Shown piece by piece: positions 43,894 through 53,200 of a stretch of DNA of 64,000 bases. The DNA is from Amycolatopsis thermophila (GTDB taxonomy: Bacteria > Actinomycetota > Actinomycetes > Mycobacteriales > Pseudonocardiaceae). Under the pieces are notes generated by a model, which was not told the DNA's origin, did not search any database, and saw only the letters and a list, made by a program, of their open reading frames with translations. The stretch's first letter is position 1. Each line of letters starts with the position of its first letter. A program made the position numbers and the translations under genes. The stretch covers positions 4,836,001 to 4,900,000 of the forward strand of contig NZ_JAUSUT010000001.1 in the NCBI RefSeq assembly GCF_030814215.1, read 5' to 3'.

Positions 43894-45305
43894 CCGCACG
43901 ATTCCGGTTGCGGTGGCGGGGAATCCGCACCCGTCTGGTGCTGATCATCAGTCTCGTCGCGGTGGCGGCGATCGTCGGCGCCACCGGCGTCAACTACGTC
44001 GCCGCCCGGCGCACGGTGCTGACCGCCACCCAGGACCAGGTGATGAGCAGGCTGCGCGACGACGTGGACGCCGTGGCCCCCACCCTGCGGATGCCGCCCG
44101 ACGTGGGGGCGCTCGACGAGTTGCTGCGGGCCGTCCCGGCGGCCGCCGTCGCCCGCTTCGGCGCACTGTCCTCCACCGCCCGCGGTTCGATGGAACGGGT
44201 GCCGCCCGAACTCGTCGCCCGGGTCGGCGCCGAGGGCCGGCTCGTGTTCCAGCGCGTCGACACCGGTGGCCCGGAGCTGGTGGTCGGCATGCCGGTGATG
44301 ACCTTCGACACGAACTTCCGGGTCGTGCCCTCGGGGCTCGAGGTGTACGCCTGGTACTCGCTGTCCACCGAGCAGATCCAGATCACCGAGTTCGCGCTGA
44401 ACGGATGGCGCACCGCGGCCGTCGCCGTGCCGCTGGCGGTGATCCTCGCGTGGCTGGCCGCGGGGGCGGTGCTGCGGCCCGTGCGGCGCCTGCGGGACGC
44501 CGCGCGGGGCCTCGCGCGCGGCGAACTGTCCACGCGGCTGCCCGAACGCGGCGCCGACGAGCTGGCGGAACTGGCCCGCACGTTCAACGAAACGGCCGCC
44601 AGCCTGGAGAAGACCGTGGGGGAGTTGCGCCGCATGGAGTCCGACGCGCGCCGCTTCGTCGCCGACGTCTCGCACGAACTGCGCACCCCGCTGGCCGCGA
44701 TGACCGCGGTGACCGAGGTGCTCGACGAGGAGAGCGCGCACCTGCCCGGCGACACCGGCACGGCCAGCCGCCTCGTCAGCGCCGAGACCCGCAAGCTGGC
44801 CCGCCTCGTCGACGACCTCATCGAGATCTCGCGGTTCGACAACGGGCGGGCCCGCATGGACCGGCGCGAGGCGGACCTGGGCGAGCTGATCACCGCGAGC
44901 CTGCGGGCGAGGCAGTGGACCGGCCGGGTCGGAACCGACCTGCCGCACGGGATCGTCGCGGACGTGGACGCGCGGCGGTTCGACGTCATCGTCGCCAACC
45001 TCGTCGGCAACGCGTTGCGGCACGGCGCCGAGCCGGTGCGGGTGCGCCTGTGGGCCGACGGCCCGGAGGTCGTCGTCGAGGTCACCGACCACGGCCCGGG
45101 GTTGCCGGAGGACGTGCTGCCCCACGTGTTCGCCAGGTTCTACAAGGCCGACACGGCGCGGTCGCGGTCGGAGGGCAGTGGCCTGGGGTTGTCCATCGCG
45201 GAGAAGAACGCGGGCCTGCACGGCGGCACGATCGAAGCGGGCAACCGGCCCGGCGGCGGTGCCCGGTTCGTGCTGCGGCTGCCCCGGAGGGAGGTGCGGC
45301 GGTGA
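43890..45305 (+). CDS. Sensor histidine kinase
   Basis: A 471-residue membrane kinase. TM1 covers about residues 15-35, an extracellular sensing region about 40-168, TM2 about 172-192, then HAMP (RPVRRLRDAARGLARGELSTRL). The phosphorylated H262 is in VADVSHELRTPLAAM. The ATPase domain has N box VANLVGNALRHG, G1 DHGPGLPEDVLPHVFARFYK and G2 GSGLGLSIAEKN. It is cotranscribed with the response regulator and a GerMN-like lipoprotein, which suggests cell-envelope sensing. Confidence 0.93.
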   Translation: MTARFRLRWRGIRTRLVLIISLVAVAAIVGATGVNYVAARRTVLTATQDQVMSRLRDDVDAVAPTLRMPPDVGALDELLRAVPAAAVARFGALSSTARGSMERVPPELVARVGAEGRLVFQRVDTGGPELVVGMPVMTFDTNFRVVPSGLEVYAWYSLSTEQIQITEFALNGWRTAAVAVPLAVILAWLAAGAVLRPVRRLRDAARGLARGELSTRLPERGADELAELARTFNETAASLEKTVGELRRMESDARRFVADVSHELRTPLAAMTAVTEVLDEESAHLPGDTGTASRLVSAETRKLARLVDDLIEISRFDNGRARMDRREADLGELITASLRARQWTGRVGTDLPHGIVADVDARRFDVIVANLVGNALRHGAEPVRVRLWADGPEVVVEVTDHGPGLPEDVLPHVFARFYKADTARSRSEGSGLGLSIAEKNAGLHGGTIEAGNRPGGGARFVLRLPRREVRR

Positions 45306-45799
45306 AGGCGCGGTGGATGCTGCTGCTCGCGGTGCTGGTGCTCGCCGGGTGCGGGGTGCGGCCGACCGAGCCGGTGGCGGCCGGGGAGGCGCCGGTGGGC
45401 GTGGCGAGCGGTCCCATGCTGTTCTTCGTGCGCGACGGGAAGGTGCGGCCGGTGATCCGCGAGACCGGGCGCCTGGGCACGGCGACCGGTGCGGTCGCCC
45501 TCCTCCTCGGGGGTCCCACGGCGGCGGAGTCCGGTGCCGGCTACACCACCGAGCTGCCGCCCGCGACGGTCGGCGCCTCGGTGAGCGTGATGCAGGAGGG
45601 GGTCGTGACCGTGTCGCTCGCCCCGTCCCCGGTGTACCTCAGCCGGACGGCGACCGAGCAGCTGGTGTGCACCGTGGTCGCGGTCGAAGCGCAGCTGGGG
45701 GCGAGTGCGTCCGGCGTCGGCGTGCGGATCGCGGGCGGCGGGCCGACCGTGAGCCTGCAGCAGACGGGCAATGCCATGCGGTGCCCGGTCATCCCCTGA
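45302..45799 (+). CDS. Lipoprotein with GerMN-like domain
   Basis: A 165-residue exported lipoprotein: short signal peptide and lipobox VLVLAGC (cysteine at about residue 17). The mature part (FFVRDGKVRPVIRET, ATGAVALLLGGPT, ASVSVMQEGVVTVSLA, RTATEQLVCTVVA) fits the GerMN fold found in spore and envelope lipoproteins such as LpqB. It overlaps the kinase stop by 4 bp, so it may adjust the sensor from outside, as CseA-type lipoproteins do; this is inference. Confidence 0.75.
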   Translation: MKARWMLLLAVLVLAGCGVRPTEPVAAGEAPVGVASGPMLFFVRDGKVRPVIRETGRLGTATGAVALLLGGPTAAESGAGYTTELPPATVGASVSVMQEGVVTVSLAPSPVYLSRTATEQLVCTVVAVEAQLGASASGVGVRIAGGGPTVSLQQTGNAMRCPVIP

Positions 45800-45946
45800 T
45801 CCCCGCCGGATGTGCGGAGCGTGTTACGGCGTCCCGCCACCGGGGTACGGAGTCGTAACCTGCCGGTTTCATCCGGGAGCGATCGGCGAAACCCGCCTGC
45901 CGGAACATCGGTCCTGCCGATGTCCGGTCCGGGGAAGGGGATGCGC

Positions 45947-46969
45947 ATGCGTGGCTTCAGGGCGAGGAAGGCGGCGGAGCCGGAAGTGACCGCCGGCGTG
46001 AGCTCGTGGCTGCCCCGGCGCAGCAGCCGGGCGCGCGACTGGCCGGTGGCGGACCTGGTGGCCGCCAAGGCGGCCACGGCGGTCAGCGTGGTGATCCCGG
46101 CCAGGGACGAGGAGGCGACGGTCGGGGACATCGTGCGCACGATCCGGCGCGACCTCGTCGACCGGCACCAGCTGGTCGACGAGGTGGTGGTGGTCGATTC
46201 GCGGTCGCGCGACGCGACCGCGCGCGTGGCCGCCGAGGCGGGGGCGACGGTGGTGGCGCAGGACGCCGTCCTGCCCGCCCTGCCCGCGTTGCAGGGCAAG
46301 GGGGAGGCGCTGTGGAAGGGGCTCGCGGCCTCCCACGGCGACCTCGTCGTGTTCGTCGACGGCGATCTGTACGACTTCACCAGCGACTACGTGACCGGCC
46401 TGCTCGGGCCGCTGCTCACCGACGCCTCGGTCGCCTACGTCAAGGGCTTCTACCACCGCCCGCTGGTCGGGCCGGTGTCCACCGACGCCGACGGCGGCGG
46501 CCGGGTGACCGAACTCGTCGCGCGGCCGCTGCTGAACCTGTACTGGCCGGAGCTGGCCGGGTTCGTGCAGCCCCTGGCGGGGGAGTACGCCGGGCGGCGC
46601 GAGGTGCTGGAGCGCGTGCCGTTCGTGGCGAACTACGGGGTCGAGGTCGGGCACCTGATCGACATCCTGCAGTCCCACGGCCTGGACGCGCTCGCGCAGG
46701 TCGACCTCGGCAAGCGCACCCACCGGCACCAGGACACGCAGGCGCTGGGCCGCATGGCGGGGCAGATCATGCTGACCGTGTTCGACCGCCTGGAACGCTA
46801 CGGGCGCCTGGTGTCGGCCGAGCCGCCGGCGACGCTGCTCGCGCAGTTCCGCCGCGGTGAGTCCGGGCACGGCGTCGACCGGGAACTCGTGGTGACCGAC
46901 CTGGCGTGCGAGCAGCGCCCGCCCCTGGCGACGCTGCGCGCGGCCGACGGGCTGCGCGAGATCGCCTGA
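45947..46969 (+). CDS. gpgS: Glucosyl-3-phosphoglycerate synthase
   Basis: A 340-residue GT81 glycosyltransferase that transfers glucose from UDP/NDP-glucose to 3-phosphoglycerate, the first step to glucosylglycerate and methylglucose lipopolysaccharide in actinobacteria. Motifs: VSVVIPARDEEATVGDIV, the metal-binding VFVDGDLYDF (DxD-like), LQGKGEALWKGLAAS, and KGFYHRP, EYAGRREVLERVPFVANYGVE for acceptor binding. Two earlier in-frame ATGs exist (45920, 45941); 45947 has the best spacing from GGGGAAGGGG. The upstream 147 bp contain GTACGGAGTCGTAAC, possibly part of the promoter. Confidence 0.9.
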   Translation: MRGFRARKAAEPEVTAGVSSWLPRRSSRARDWPVADLVAAKAATAVSVVIPARDEEATVGDIVRTIRRDLVDRHQLVDEVVVVDSRSRDATARVAAEAGATVVAQDAVLPALPALQGKGEALWKGLAASHGDLVVFVDGDLYDFTSDYVTGLLGPLLTDASVAYVKGFYHRPLVGPVSTDADGGGRVTELVARPLLNLYWPELAGFVQPLAGEYAGRREVLERVPFVANYGVEVGHLIDILQSHGLDALAQVDLGKRTHRHQDTQALGRMAGQIMLTVFDRLERYGRLVSAEPPATLLAQFRRGESGHGVDRELVVTDLACEQRPPLATLRAADGLREIA

Positions 46970-46973
46970 CGCG

Positions 46974-47675
46974 TCAGGTGGCGTCGTGGAAGACGAGGCC
47001 CAGGGTGTGGCGGATGCCGGTGCGCAGGGTGCTCACGCCGTGCCGCACCGGCGCCGCCGACCAGCCGCGCGTGGACCGCACCGGGCGGTCGCGGGTGGTG
47101 AAGATCAGCCCGTGACCCTGCGGGAGCACGGTCACCGTGCCGCGCGACTGGGCCCGCGGTCGCTGCTCGACCAGCAGGAACTCGCCGCCGGTGTGGTCGG
47201 TGCCGGGCTTGTCGAGGCCGATCACGACCTGCAGCGGGAACACCAGGTCGCCGTAGAGGTCGCGGTGCAGCGCGTTCCAGTCACCGGCGCGGTAGCGCAG
47301 CAGGATCGGCGTGGGCCGCCGCTGACCGGCCCGGTGACACCGGTCGAGCCAGCTGTCCAGGTCGTCCGGCCACGGCGCGTCCCACCCGAGCTTCGCCGCC
47401 CAGTCCCGCGCGATCGGCAGCAGGCGCGGGTAGAACGCCGCCCGCAGCTGCGCGACCGGATCGGGCAGCGGGTAGTCGAAGTAGCGGTACTGGCCGGACC
47501 CGAACCGGAAGCGCGCCATGTCGATCGTGGACCGGAATCGGCCCACGTCGTCGTACAGCGCCGACAGTTCGCGGCACTCCGCGGCGCTGAGCAGGGGCGG
47601 GGTCAGGGCGCAGCCGGAGTCGTCCAGCTCCGCGGTGAGGGCGGGCCAGTCGAAGCCCGCGACATCCGAGATCAC
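46974..47675 (-). CDS. 2OG-Fe(II) oxygenase
   Basis: A 233-residue non-heme iron oxygenase. The iron ligands H137 and D139 are in NALHRDLYGDLVFPLQ and the distal H212 in VRHGVSTLRTG; a C-terminal Arg (LRTGIRH) would bind 2-oxoglutarate. This pattern fits the bacterial Oxygenase-NA family of 2OG enzymes whose substrate is not known. It starts at a GTG (47675) and is convergent with gpgS: TGACGCGTCA (46967-46976) is a palindrome that supplies both stop codons. Confidence 0.82.
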   Translation of the reverse strand: MISDVAGFDWPALTAELDDSGCALTPPLLSAAECRELSALYDDVGRFRSTIDMARFRFGSGQYRYFDYPLPDPVAQLRAAFYPRLLPIARDWAAKLGWDAPWPDDLDSWLDRCHRAGQRRPTPILLRYRAGDWNALHRDLYGDLVFPLQVVIGLDKPGTDHTGGEFLLVEQRPRAQSRGTVTVLPQGHGLIFTTRDRPVRSTRGWSAAPVRHGVSTLRTGIRHTLGLVFHDAT

Positions 47676-47832
47676 CCCGCCCAGTCTGCGCGCCCCCGGC
47701 GCCGGCGGCTGGCGGAAATCAGCCGGCGAGACCGCCGGATCCGACGACCTTCGTGATCCGTGCCCGGACCAGCGCCTGACCGGGCACCGTGTGGCGCCTG
47801 CCGACCTCCGCCGCCCGGTCACACCGCGTGGA

Positions 47833-47860
47833 GCGGGCGCCGAGCCGCCTCGGCGCCCGC
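47833..47860 (+). repeat. 12-bp stem-loop upstream of the condensin-like operon
   Basis: GCGGGCGCCGAG (47833-47844), loop CCGC, then CTCGGCGCCCGC (47849-47860): a perfect stem with no T-run. Both adjacent genes start away from it, so it is not an operon terminator. It lies just upstream of the predicted promoter box and could be a protein-binding dyad or a barrier to read-through. Confidence 0.75.
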
Positions 47861-47890
47861 CCTCGACCGACGTGCCGGGCGCGGCTCGCC

Positions 47891-47896
47891 TAGTCT
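47891..47896 (+). promoter_or_regulatory. Putative -10 box of the condensin-like operon
   Basis: TAGTCT ends 9 nt before the GTG at 47905, with no ribosome-binding site; near-leaderless transcription of the first gene is likely. Confidence 0.5.
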
Positions 47897-47904
47897 CAAG
47901 CGCT

Positions 47905-49383
47905 GTGCGTGACTCGGACCTGATCAGCGGGGGGCTGGTGGACGAGGGCCTGGCCCGGCGGCTCAAGGCGCTCGCCTGCACCGCGCCCCTGCACGACCTC
48001 GACGCGCGCAAGGCCAAGCTGGACTGGGCCGACGCGACCGTCTACCAGATGGCCGAGATCGCGCTGCACACGATCGACCTGGTCACCATCGCGATGGACT
48101 TCGACACCGGCGCCGACCACGACGACGTCGTGCGCCGCCTGCAGCCGTTCATCGCCGCGCAGGCCCCGCGCCGCCCGGCCGAGGAGCACCTGCGCGTGGC
48201 CCGCTGGGTGCTGGACAACCTGATCAACGTCGGCACCACCGACCGCGGTTTCCGCCGGGTCTACGGCAGCGTCGACGCGCACGGCACCTACCGCCGCCGC
48301 GCGTTCGACTTCAAGCTGCTCGTCGAGCTGGCCGCCCCGGACGGCGAGGTGTACCTGCGGGCCAGCGACGAGGCGATCAACGTCCTGGTGGGCGCGCTGG
48401 ACACCGACGTCGAGTCCGCGCAGATCGCGGCCGAGGTCAAGCTGGAGAACCTGATCAGCCGCGGCCGCCTCGCCGACGCCAAGCTCGCCGCCGAGCAGGC
48501 CCGCTACCGCACCGTGCAGTACGGCGAGACGCTGCGCGCCAAGCTCGACGCGACCCGCCGGGACGTGCGCGCCGTGGACTGGGACCGCGAGATGCCCGAA
48601 CTGCTGGACTCCGCGCTGACCCACATCGAGTCCCGCTTCCGCGCCGAGAACGCGATCCTGCGCAACATCACCGCCGCCCGCGACGAGGCCGAAGACGTCG
48701 ACCACAAGCGGCGCGCCGCCGAACTGGTCGACATCGTCAGCGACTGCATCAGCAGGCACACCCAGTTGCAGGCGCGGCTGCAGGCCGCGGGCGCGGTGTT
48801 CCGCGCCGAGCAGGACCGCCAGCAGTTCTCCGGGCCGCCGCAGCGCGCGACCGTGGACCTGTTCGGCCAGATCCTCATGCCCGCGCTGGAACTGCCGATC
48901 GCCGACGCGGTGTCGCCGCTGGAGTCCTACTTCCACGCCTCGGCCGGGCTGGTCGTGCCGACCGTGCCCGCGTTGCCGTCGCTGGTCTCGCTGCTGCTGC
49001 GCCCGGCCCCGGAACGCGACAAGCTGGTCGGCGAGGTGCCCGAGCCGGAGCTCGTCCCGCCGGAGAGCCTGGACCACTACAGTGACGAGCAGTGGCGGCG
49101 GGCCGACGAGCTGCTGGACCTGCCGGAGGTGCCGCGGCGGCTGTCCGGCGTGCTGGCCGAGGCCCGCGAGCTGGACCCGGAGCTGCCGCGTCTGGTGGCG
49201 CTGCGGGCGCTGCACTCCTACAGTCCCGAGGTGGGCGCCGCCGTCCGGCAGGGGGACGATCGCGCGCTGCTCGCCGTCGACGACGGCACGCTGCTGGACG
49301 ACGCCGAGTTCGGCGGCGCCGACCTGCTGCTGAGCACGGCGCGGCTGGCACGCGACGAGGACGACGAAGAGGGGGCGGCATGA
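47905..49383 (+). CDS. MukF/JetA-like (kleisin-type) subunit of an SMC complex
   Basis: A 492-residue, largely helical, acidic protein. The N-terminal part (1-170) looks like winged-helix and helical segments (YQMAEIALHTIDLV, FKLLVELAAPDGEVYLRASDEAINVLVGALD). The middle has long amphipathic helices (KLAAEQARYRTVQYGETLRAKLDATRRDV; SALTHIESRFRAENAILRNI), and the tail is very acidic (DEDDEEGAA). Segments like LRASDEAINVL followed by a long helical bundle are typical of MksF/JetA. Size, acidity and its place before a small winged-helix gene and an SMC-like gene match MukF (440 residues) and JetA. Identity rests on context and layout, not on a database match. Confidence 0.7.
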   Translation: MRDSDLISGGLVDEGLARRLKALACTAPLHDLDARKAKLDWADATVYQMAEIALHTIDLVTIAMDFDTGADHDDVVRRLQPFIAAQAPRRPAEEHLRVARWVLDNLINVGTTDRGFRRVYGSVDAHGTYRRRAFDFKLLVELAAPDGEVYLRASDEAINVLVGALDTDVESAQIAAEVKLENLISRGRLADAKLAAEQARYRTVQYGETLRAKLDATRRDVRAVDWDREMPELLDSALTHIESRFRAENAILRNITAARDEAEDVDHKRRAAELVDIVSDCISRHTQLQARLQAAGAVFRAEQDRQQFSGPPQRATVDLFGQILMPALELPIADAVSPLESYFHASAGLVVPTVPALPSLVSLLLRPAPERDKLVGEVPEPELVPPESLDHYSDEQWRRADELLDLPEVPRRLSGVLAEARELDPELPRLVALRALHSYSPEVGAAVRQGDDRALLAVDDGTLLDDAEFGGADLLLSTARLARDEDDEEGAA

Positions 49384-49469
49384 GGACTGCTGGCAGGTCC
49401 GAATCATTCAGCGGCATGCCTGCCGACGCGCTGCCGCGGCTTGCCGCGTCCGTTGAGGGGGCGGCATGA
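49380..49469 (+). CDS. Possible 29-residue coupled ORF between the F- and E-like genes
   Basis: ATG at 49380 overlaps the F-like stop (ATGA), and the ORF's own TGA overlaps the ATG of the E-like gene (ATGA). It encodes MRTAGRSESFSGMPADALP plus ten more residues ending VEGAA, so both it and the upstream protein end in EGAA. The 86-bp segment is bounded by direct repeats GAGGGGGCGGCATGA (49370-49384 and 49456-49470). It may be an insertion or duplication that happens to keep translation coupled, or a genuine micro-protein. No ribosome-binding evidence separates these options. Confidence 0.3.
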   Translation: MRTAGRSESFSGMPADALPRLAASVEGAA

Positions 49470-50266
49470 CGCGTCCGGTCACCACCGGCGACGCCGAGAG
49501 CGCGGCACGGCTGATCTCGTTCGGCATGCGGCCCAAGCACCTGCCCTCGCGGGACGTCGTCTACGCGGACCTGGTGCGCCGCTACGGCGAGGACAGCGCG
49601 TTCAAGCAGCTGACCAACTCCGTCGCCGCGGGCCTGGGCCTGATGGTGCTCGACGTCAGCCACCAGGCCGGCGCGGTGCTGGCCGCCACCGACGAGTCGG
49701 TGTTCGAGGTCAAGATGGACGGCTACGCGCGGCAGAGCAAGATCCGCGAGCGCCGCGACACCGAGAAGGTGCTGCACGGCCTGGTGCACCTCGCGACCGC
49801 CGCGCTGGGCTACCCGCGCCCGGACGACCTGGCCAACGACACCTACATCGGCCGGGTGAGCGTCGATCAGGTGGACGGCGTGGTGCGGGAGGCGTGCCGC
49901 ATCCTCGACGAGCGCGCCGCCAAGGCCGAGGCGAACAACGACCCGCTGTCCGACTCGCCGGAGCTGGAACAGGCCTGGCGCGCCTACGCCCGCCGTCCCG
50001 AGGCGGCGGCGACCAAGGACGGCCGCCTGGCCTCGGACACCACGCGGGGCATGGTGTCGCGCGCGTTGCGGTTCCTGGCCGATCAGGGGTTCCTGGTGCA
50101 GGTGAGCGGCGAGCAGGGCGGCACCTACCGGACCACGCCGCGCTACCAGGTGCAGGTGCGGGAACTGGCCGCGGACAGCGCGTTCGAGGAGCTGCTCGCG
50201 CTCGGCGTGGTCGCCGTCGGCGACGGCGGCGGCACGCTGCGCCCGTCCATTTCGGACACTCTGTAG
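49466..50266 (+). CDS. MukE/JetB-like winged-helix (KITE-type) subunit
   Basis: A 266-residue protein located between the kleisin-like and SMC-like genes, where mukE/jetB sits in characterised operons. Predicted winged-helix units are seen at about residues 35-85 (VYADLVRRYGEDSAFKQLTNSVAAGLGLMVLDV) and 185-235 (DTTRGMVSRALRFLADQGFLVQVSG, then YRTTPRYQVQVREL). This two-winged-helix plan is that of KITE subunits, which bind the kleisin. E. coli MukE is 234 residues. The ATG overlaps the preceding small ORF; the stop is 10 bp before the SMC gene. The assignment is by layout and predicted fold. Confidence 0.65.
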   Translation: MTRPVTTGDAESAARLISFGMRPKHLPSRDVVYADLVRRYGEDSAFKQLTNSVAAGLGLMVLDVSHQAGAVLAATDESVFEVKMDGYARQSKIRERRDTEKVLHGLVHLATAALGYPRPDDLANDTYIGRVSVDQVDGVVREACRILDERAAKAEANNDPLSDSPELEQAWRAYARRPEAAATKDGRLASDTTRGMVSRALRFLADQGFLVQVSGEQGGTYRTTPRYQVQVRELAADSAFEELLALGVVAVGDGGGTLRPSISDTL

Positions 50267-50276
50267 GGGGAGACTG

Positions 50277-53200
50277 GTGTACGAGTTGTCCCGGGTGCGC
50301 CTGCACTCGGTCGGACCGGCGGGCGCGCGGTACCAGAACGTGGTGCTCGACTTCAGCGGCGTCGGCCCGCTGGTCAAGGCGCCCGCGCAGGACGCGCTCT
50401 TCACCGCGGGCATCCACACCGCCGACGGGAGCCTGCCGCGGCGGCCCTCGCCGGCGAGCGTGCTGTTCCTGGAGAACGGTGGCGGCAAGTCGGTGCTGAT
50501 CAAGCTGATCTTCTCGGTCATGCTGCCCGGCCGGCGCCAGGTGGTCGGCACCACGAGCACCCGCGTCCTGGAGAAGTTCGTCGCCGCCAAGGACGTCGCG
50601 CACGTCGTGCTGGAGTGGCAGCACACCGAGACCGGGCAGCGGGTCATCACCGGGAAGGTGTCGGAATGGCGCGGGCACGTGGTGTCCAACGACCCGGCGA
50701 ACCTGGTCGACTCGTGGTACTGCTTCCGGCCCACCGCGTCGCTGGGCCTGGAGTCGCTGCCGTTCACCGACGACGGCCGCCTGCTGACCATGTCCGGGTT
50801 CGCCGAGCAGCTGGAGCGGGCGCACAAGGCCGAGCCCGAGCTGGAGCTGTTCACCACCCGCCGCCACCACGAGTGGACCGAGCGGCTGGACGCCCTGGGC
50901 CTGGACACCGAGCTGTTCCGCTACCAGCGCGCGATGAACGCCGGCGAGGGTGAGGCGGCCGACGCGTTCGCCTTCACCTCGGACGAGGCGTTCGTCGAGT
51001 TCCTGCTGCGCGCGGTGATCCACGAGGACGATCCGCGGGACCTGGCGGAGGTCGTGCAGACCTACGCGCACAACCTCGGCCAGCGCGGCGAGCTGATGAG
51101 CGAGCGCGACTTCGTGGCCGGTGCGCTGGAGCTGCTGACGCCGCTCACCGAGGAGGAGTCGCTGGCCGCGGCGTCCCGCAAGCTGGCCGCGGCCGCCCGC
51201 GAGGAAGCCCGTGCCCTGGCCGGGTCGGTCCTCGCGCGGCACGACCTGGAGGCCGACCGGCTCGACGGGATCAAGTCCTATGTGGACGAGACGCGGGACG
51301 CGGAGAAACTGGCCGAGGGCGACCACCGGCGCCGCACCGCGGTGGTGACCGAGCTGCGCCGCCTGGTCGGCGAGCTGCGGCTGGCGGACGCGACCGCCGA
51401 GAAGAAGCGCCTGGACGAGGAGCTGCGGGAAGCCCGCGCGGCCGCGGCGGCGTGGCGGGAGACCGGCACCGTGCTGGCGCACGTCAACGCCGCGCAGAAG
51501 GCGGCCGGCATCCGCAAGCTGGTCGGCGATCGCGAGCAGAGCGCGAAACCCGCGCTGGAGGCCAAGAACGCGGCGGCCACCGCACTGGCGCGCGGGCTGC
51601 TGGCCCTGGCGCGGGAGGCCGAGGCGCAGGCGCGCGCCGCCGAGTCCCGCGCCGAGACCGCCCGGTCCGCCGCTGCGGCGGCGCAGGACCAGCGGGACGA
51701 GGCCACCGCCACCGCGGCCGGGCAGCGCGCGGAGCTCGGGCAGCTGACGCGCCGCATCGACGAGGTGCGCAGCCAGGTGCAGCAGGCCGTCCGCGAAGGG
51801 CTGCTCACCGACGGCACGCAGGTCGCCGCCGCGGCCCAGGAAGCGCGCACCCGCGGCGAGAACGCGGTCACCGAGCTGGCCGCGCGGGAGAGCGAGCTGG
51901 AGGCCGTGGCCGAGGACCACGCCCAGGCGCAGGCCGCCCTGCACACCGCGCAGCAGCGGGCCGCGACGGCGCGCTCCCGGTCCGAGCACGCGGCCGGGGA
52001 ACTGGCCAAGGCGCACCGCCGATCGGACAGCCTCGCCGCGCACCCCCGGCTGCTGGAGCTGCTCGGCGGTGACTCGGTCCAGCTGGAGACCGACACGCCG
52101 GCCCTGCTGACGCGGCTGCGCGAGGCGCGGGCCGCCGCCGAGCGTGAGCAGACCGCGCTGCGCATGGAGGAGTCGGTCGACGAGCGCGCGCTGGCCGCGC
52201 TCGGCAACGGCGGCCTGCTGCCCGCGCTGCCCGAGGTCCAGTCCGCTTTGGACGTACTGGAAGCGGCCGGGATCACGGCGCGATCAGGGTGGCGCTACCT
52301 GTCCACGATGGACGCCGCCGGACGCGAGCGGGTGCTGCGGGACCTGCCGCACCTGCTCGGCGGGGTGCTGATCAACGACCCCGCGCAGCTGGACCGCGCG
52401 CGGCAGGCCCTCGCCACCGCGAAGCTGCTGCCCAGCGTGGTGCTGCCGGTCGGCACCACCGAGGCCGTGCGCGCCGAGGGCACCGCGCCGGGCGTGGAGT
52501 TCCTGGTCCCGCCGAACCCGGCGATGTACGACGAGGACGCCGCCGACACCGAGCGCCAGGCGATCGCGGCCCGGCACGCCCGGCGGCAGAAGCAGCTCGA
52601 GGCGCTGGCTTCGGCCATCAACGACGACGCCGCACTGGAGTGGAAGCTCACCACGTGGCGCGAGGACTACCCGGCCGGGGCGCTGGCCACGCTCGCCGAG
52701 GAGGCCGAGGCCGCGGCCACCGAGCTGTCCGAGGCCGAGGCCGCGGCCACCGCGCAGGAGCGGGCCGTGGCGGATCTGGCCGCGCGGCGGGCCCGGTTGC
52801 GCGAGACGATTCCGGCCCTGCGAGCCGAAGCCCGCGCCGGCGAGGAACGGGCCCGCAAACTCGGCGAGCTGGCGCAGCGCGTCGCGCTGATTCCCCAGTG
52901 GACCGAGTCCGCCGAGCGCGCGCAGGAGGCCGTCGCCCGCGCCGAGGCCGAGGCCGAGCAGGCGGCGACCCGTGCGGCGCGGCTGCGCGAGGAGGCGGCC
53001 GAGGAGCAGCGCACCGCCGACGGCCACCGCCGCACGGTGACGCACGCCAGGGCCGAGCTCGCCGAGGTGCCGGGCGGGGGATCGGTGTCCGAGGACGAAC
53101 CGGTGCCCGCCGAACCGGTCGACGCGCTGCGCCGCACCTTCGCCGCGGCGAGCGACGCCTACGCCCGCGTCGAGGTCGGCAGCGACCTGCGGGCCGAGCT

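Larger units (their letters stand above)
47676..47904. other. Divergent intergenic region upstream of the SMC operon
   Basis: No gene. It separates the 2OG oxygenase (minus) from the condensin-like operon (plus) and holds a long G+C hairpin (47833-47860) and a -10 box (47891-47896). Confidence 0.6.
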
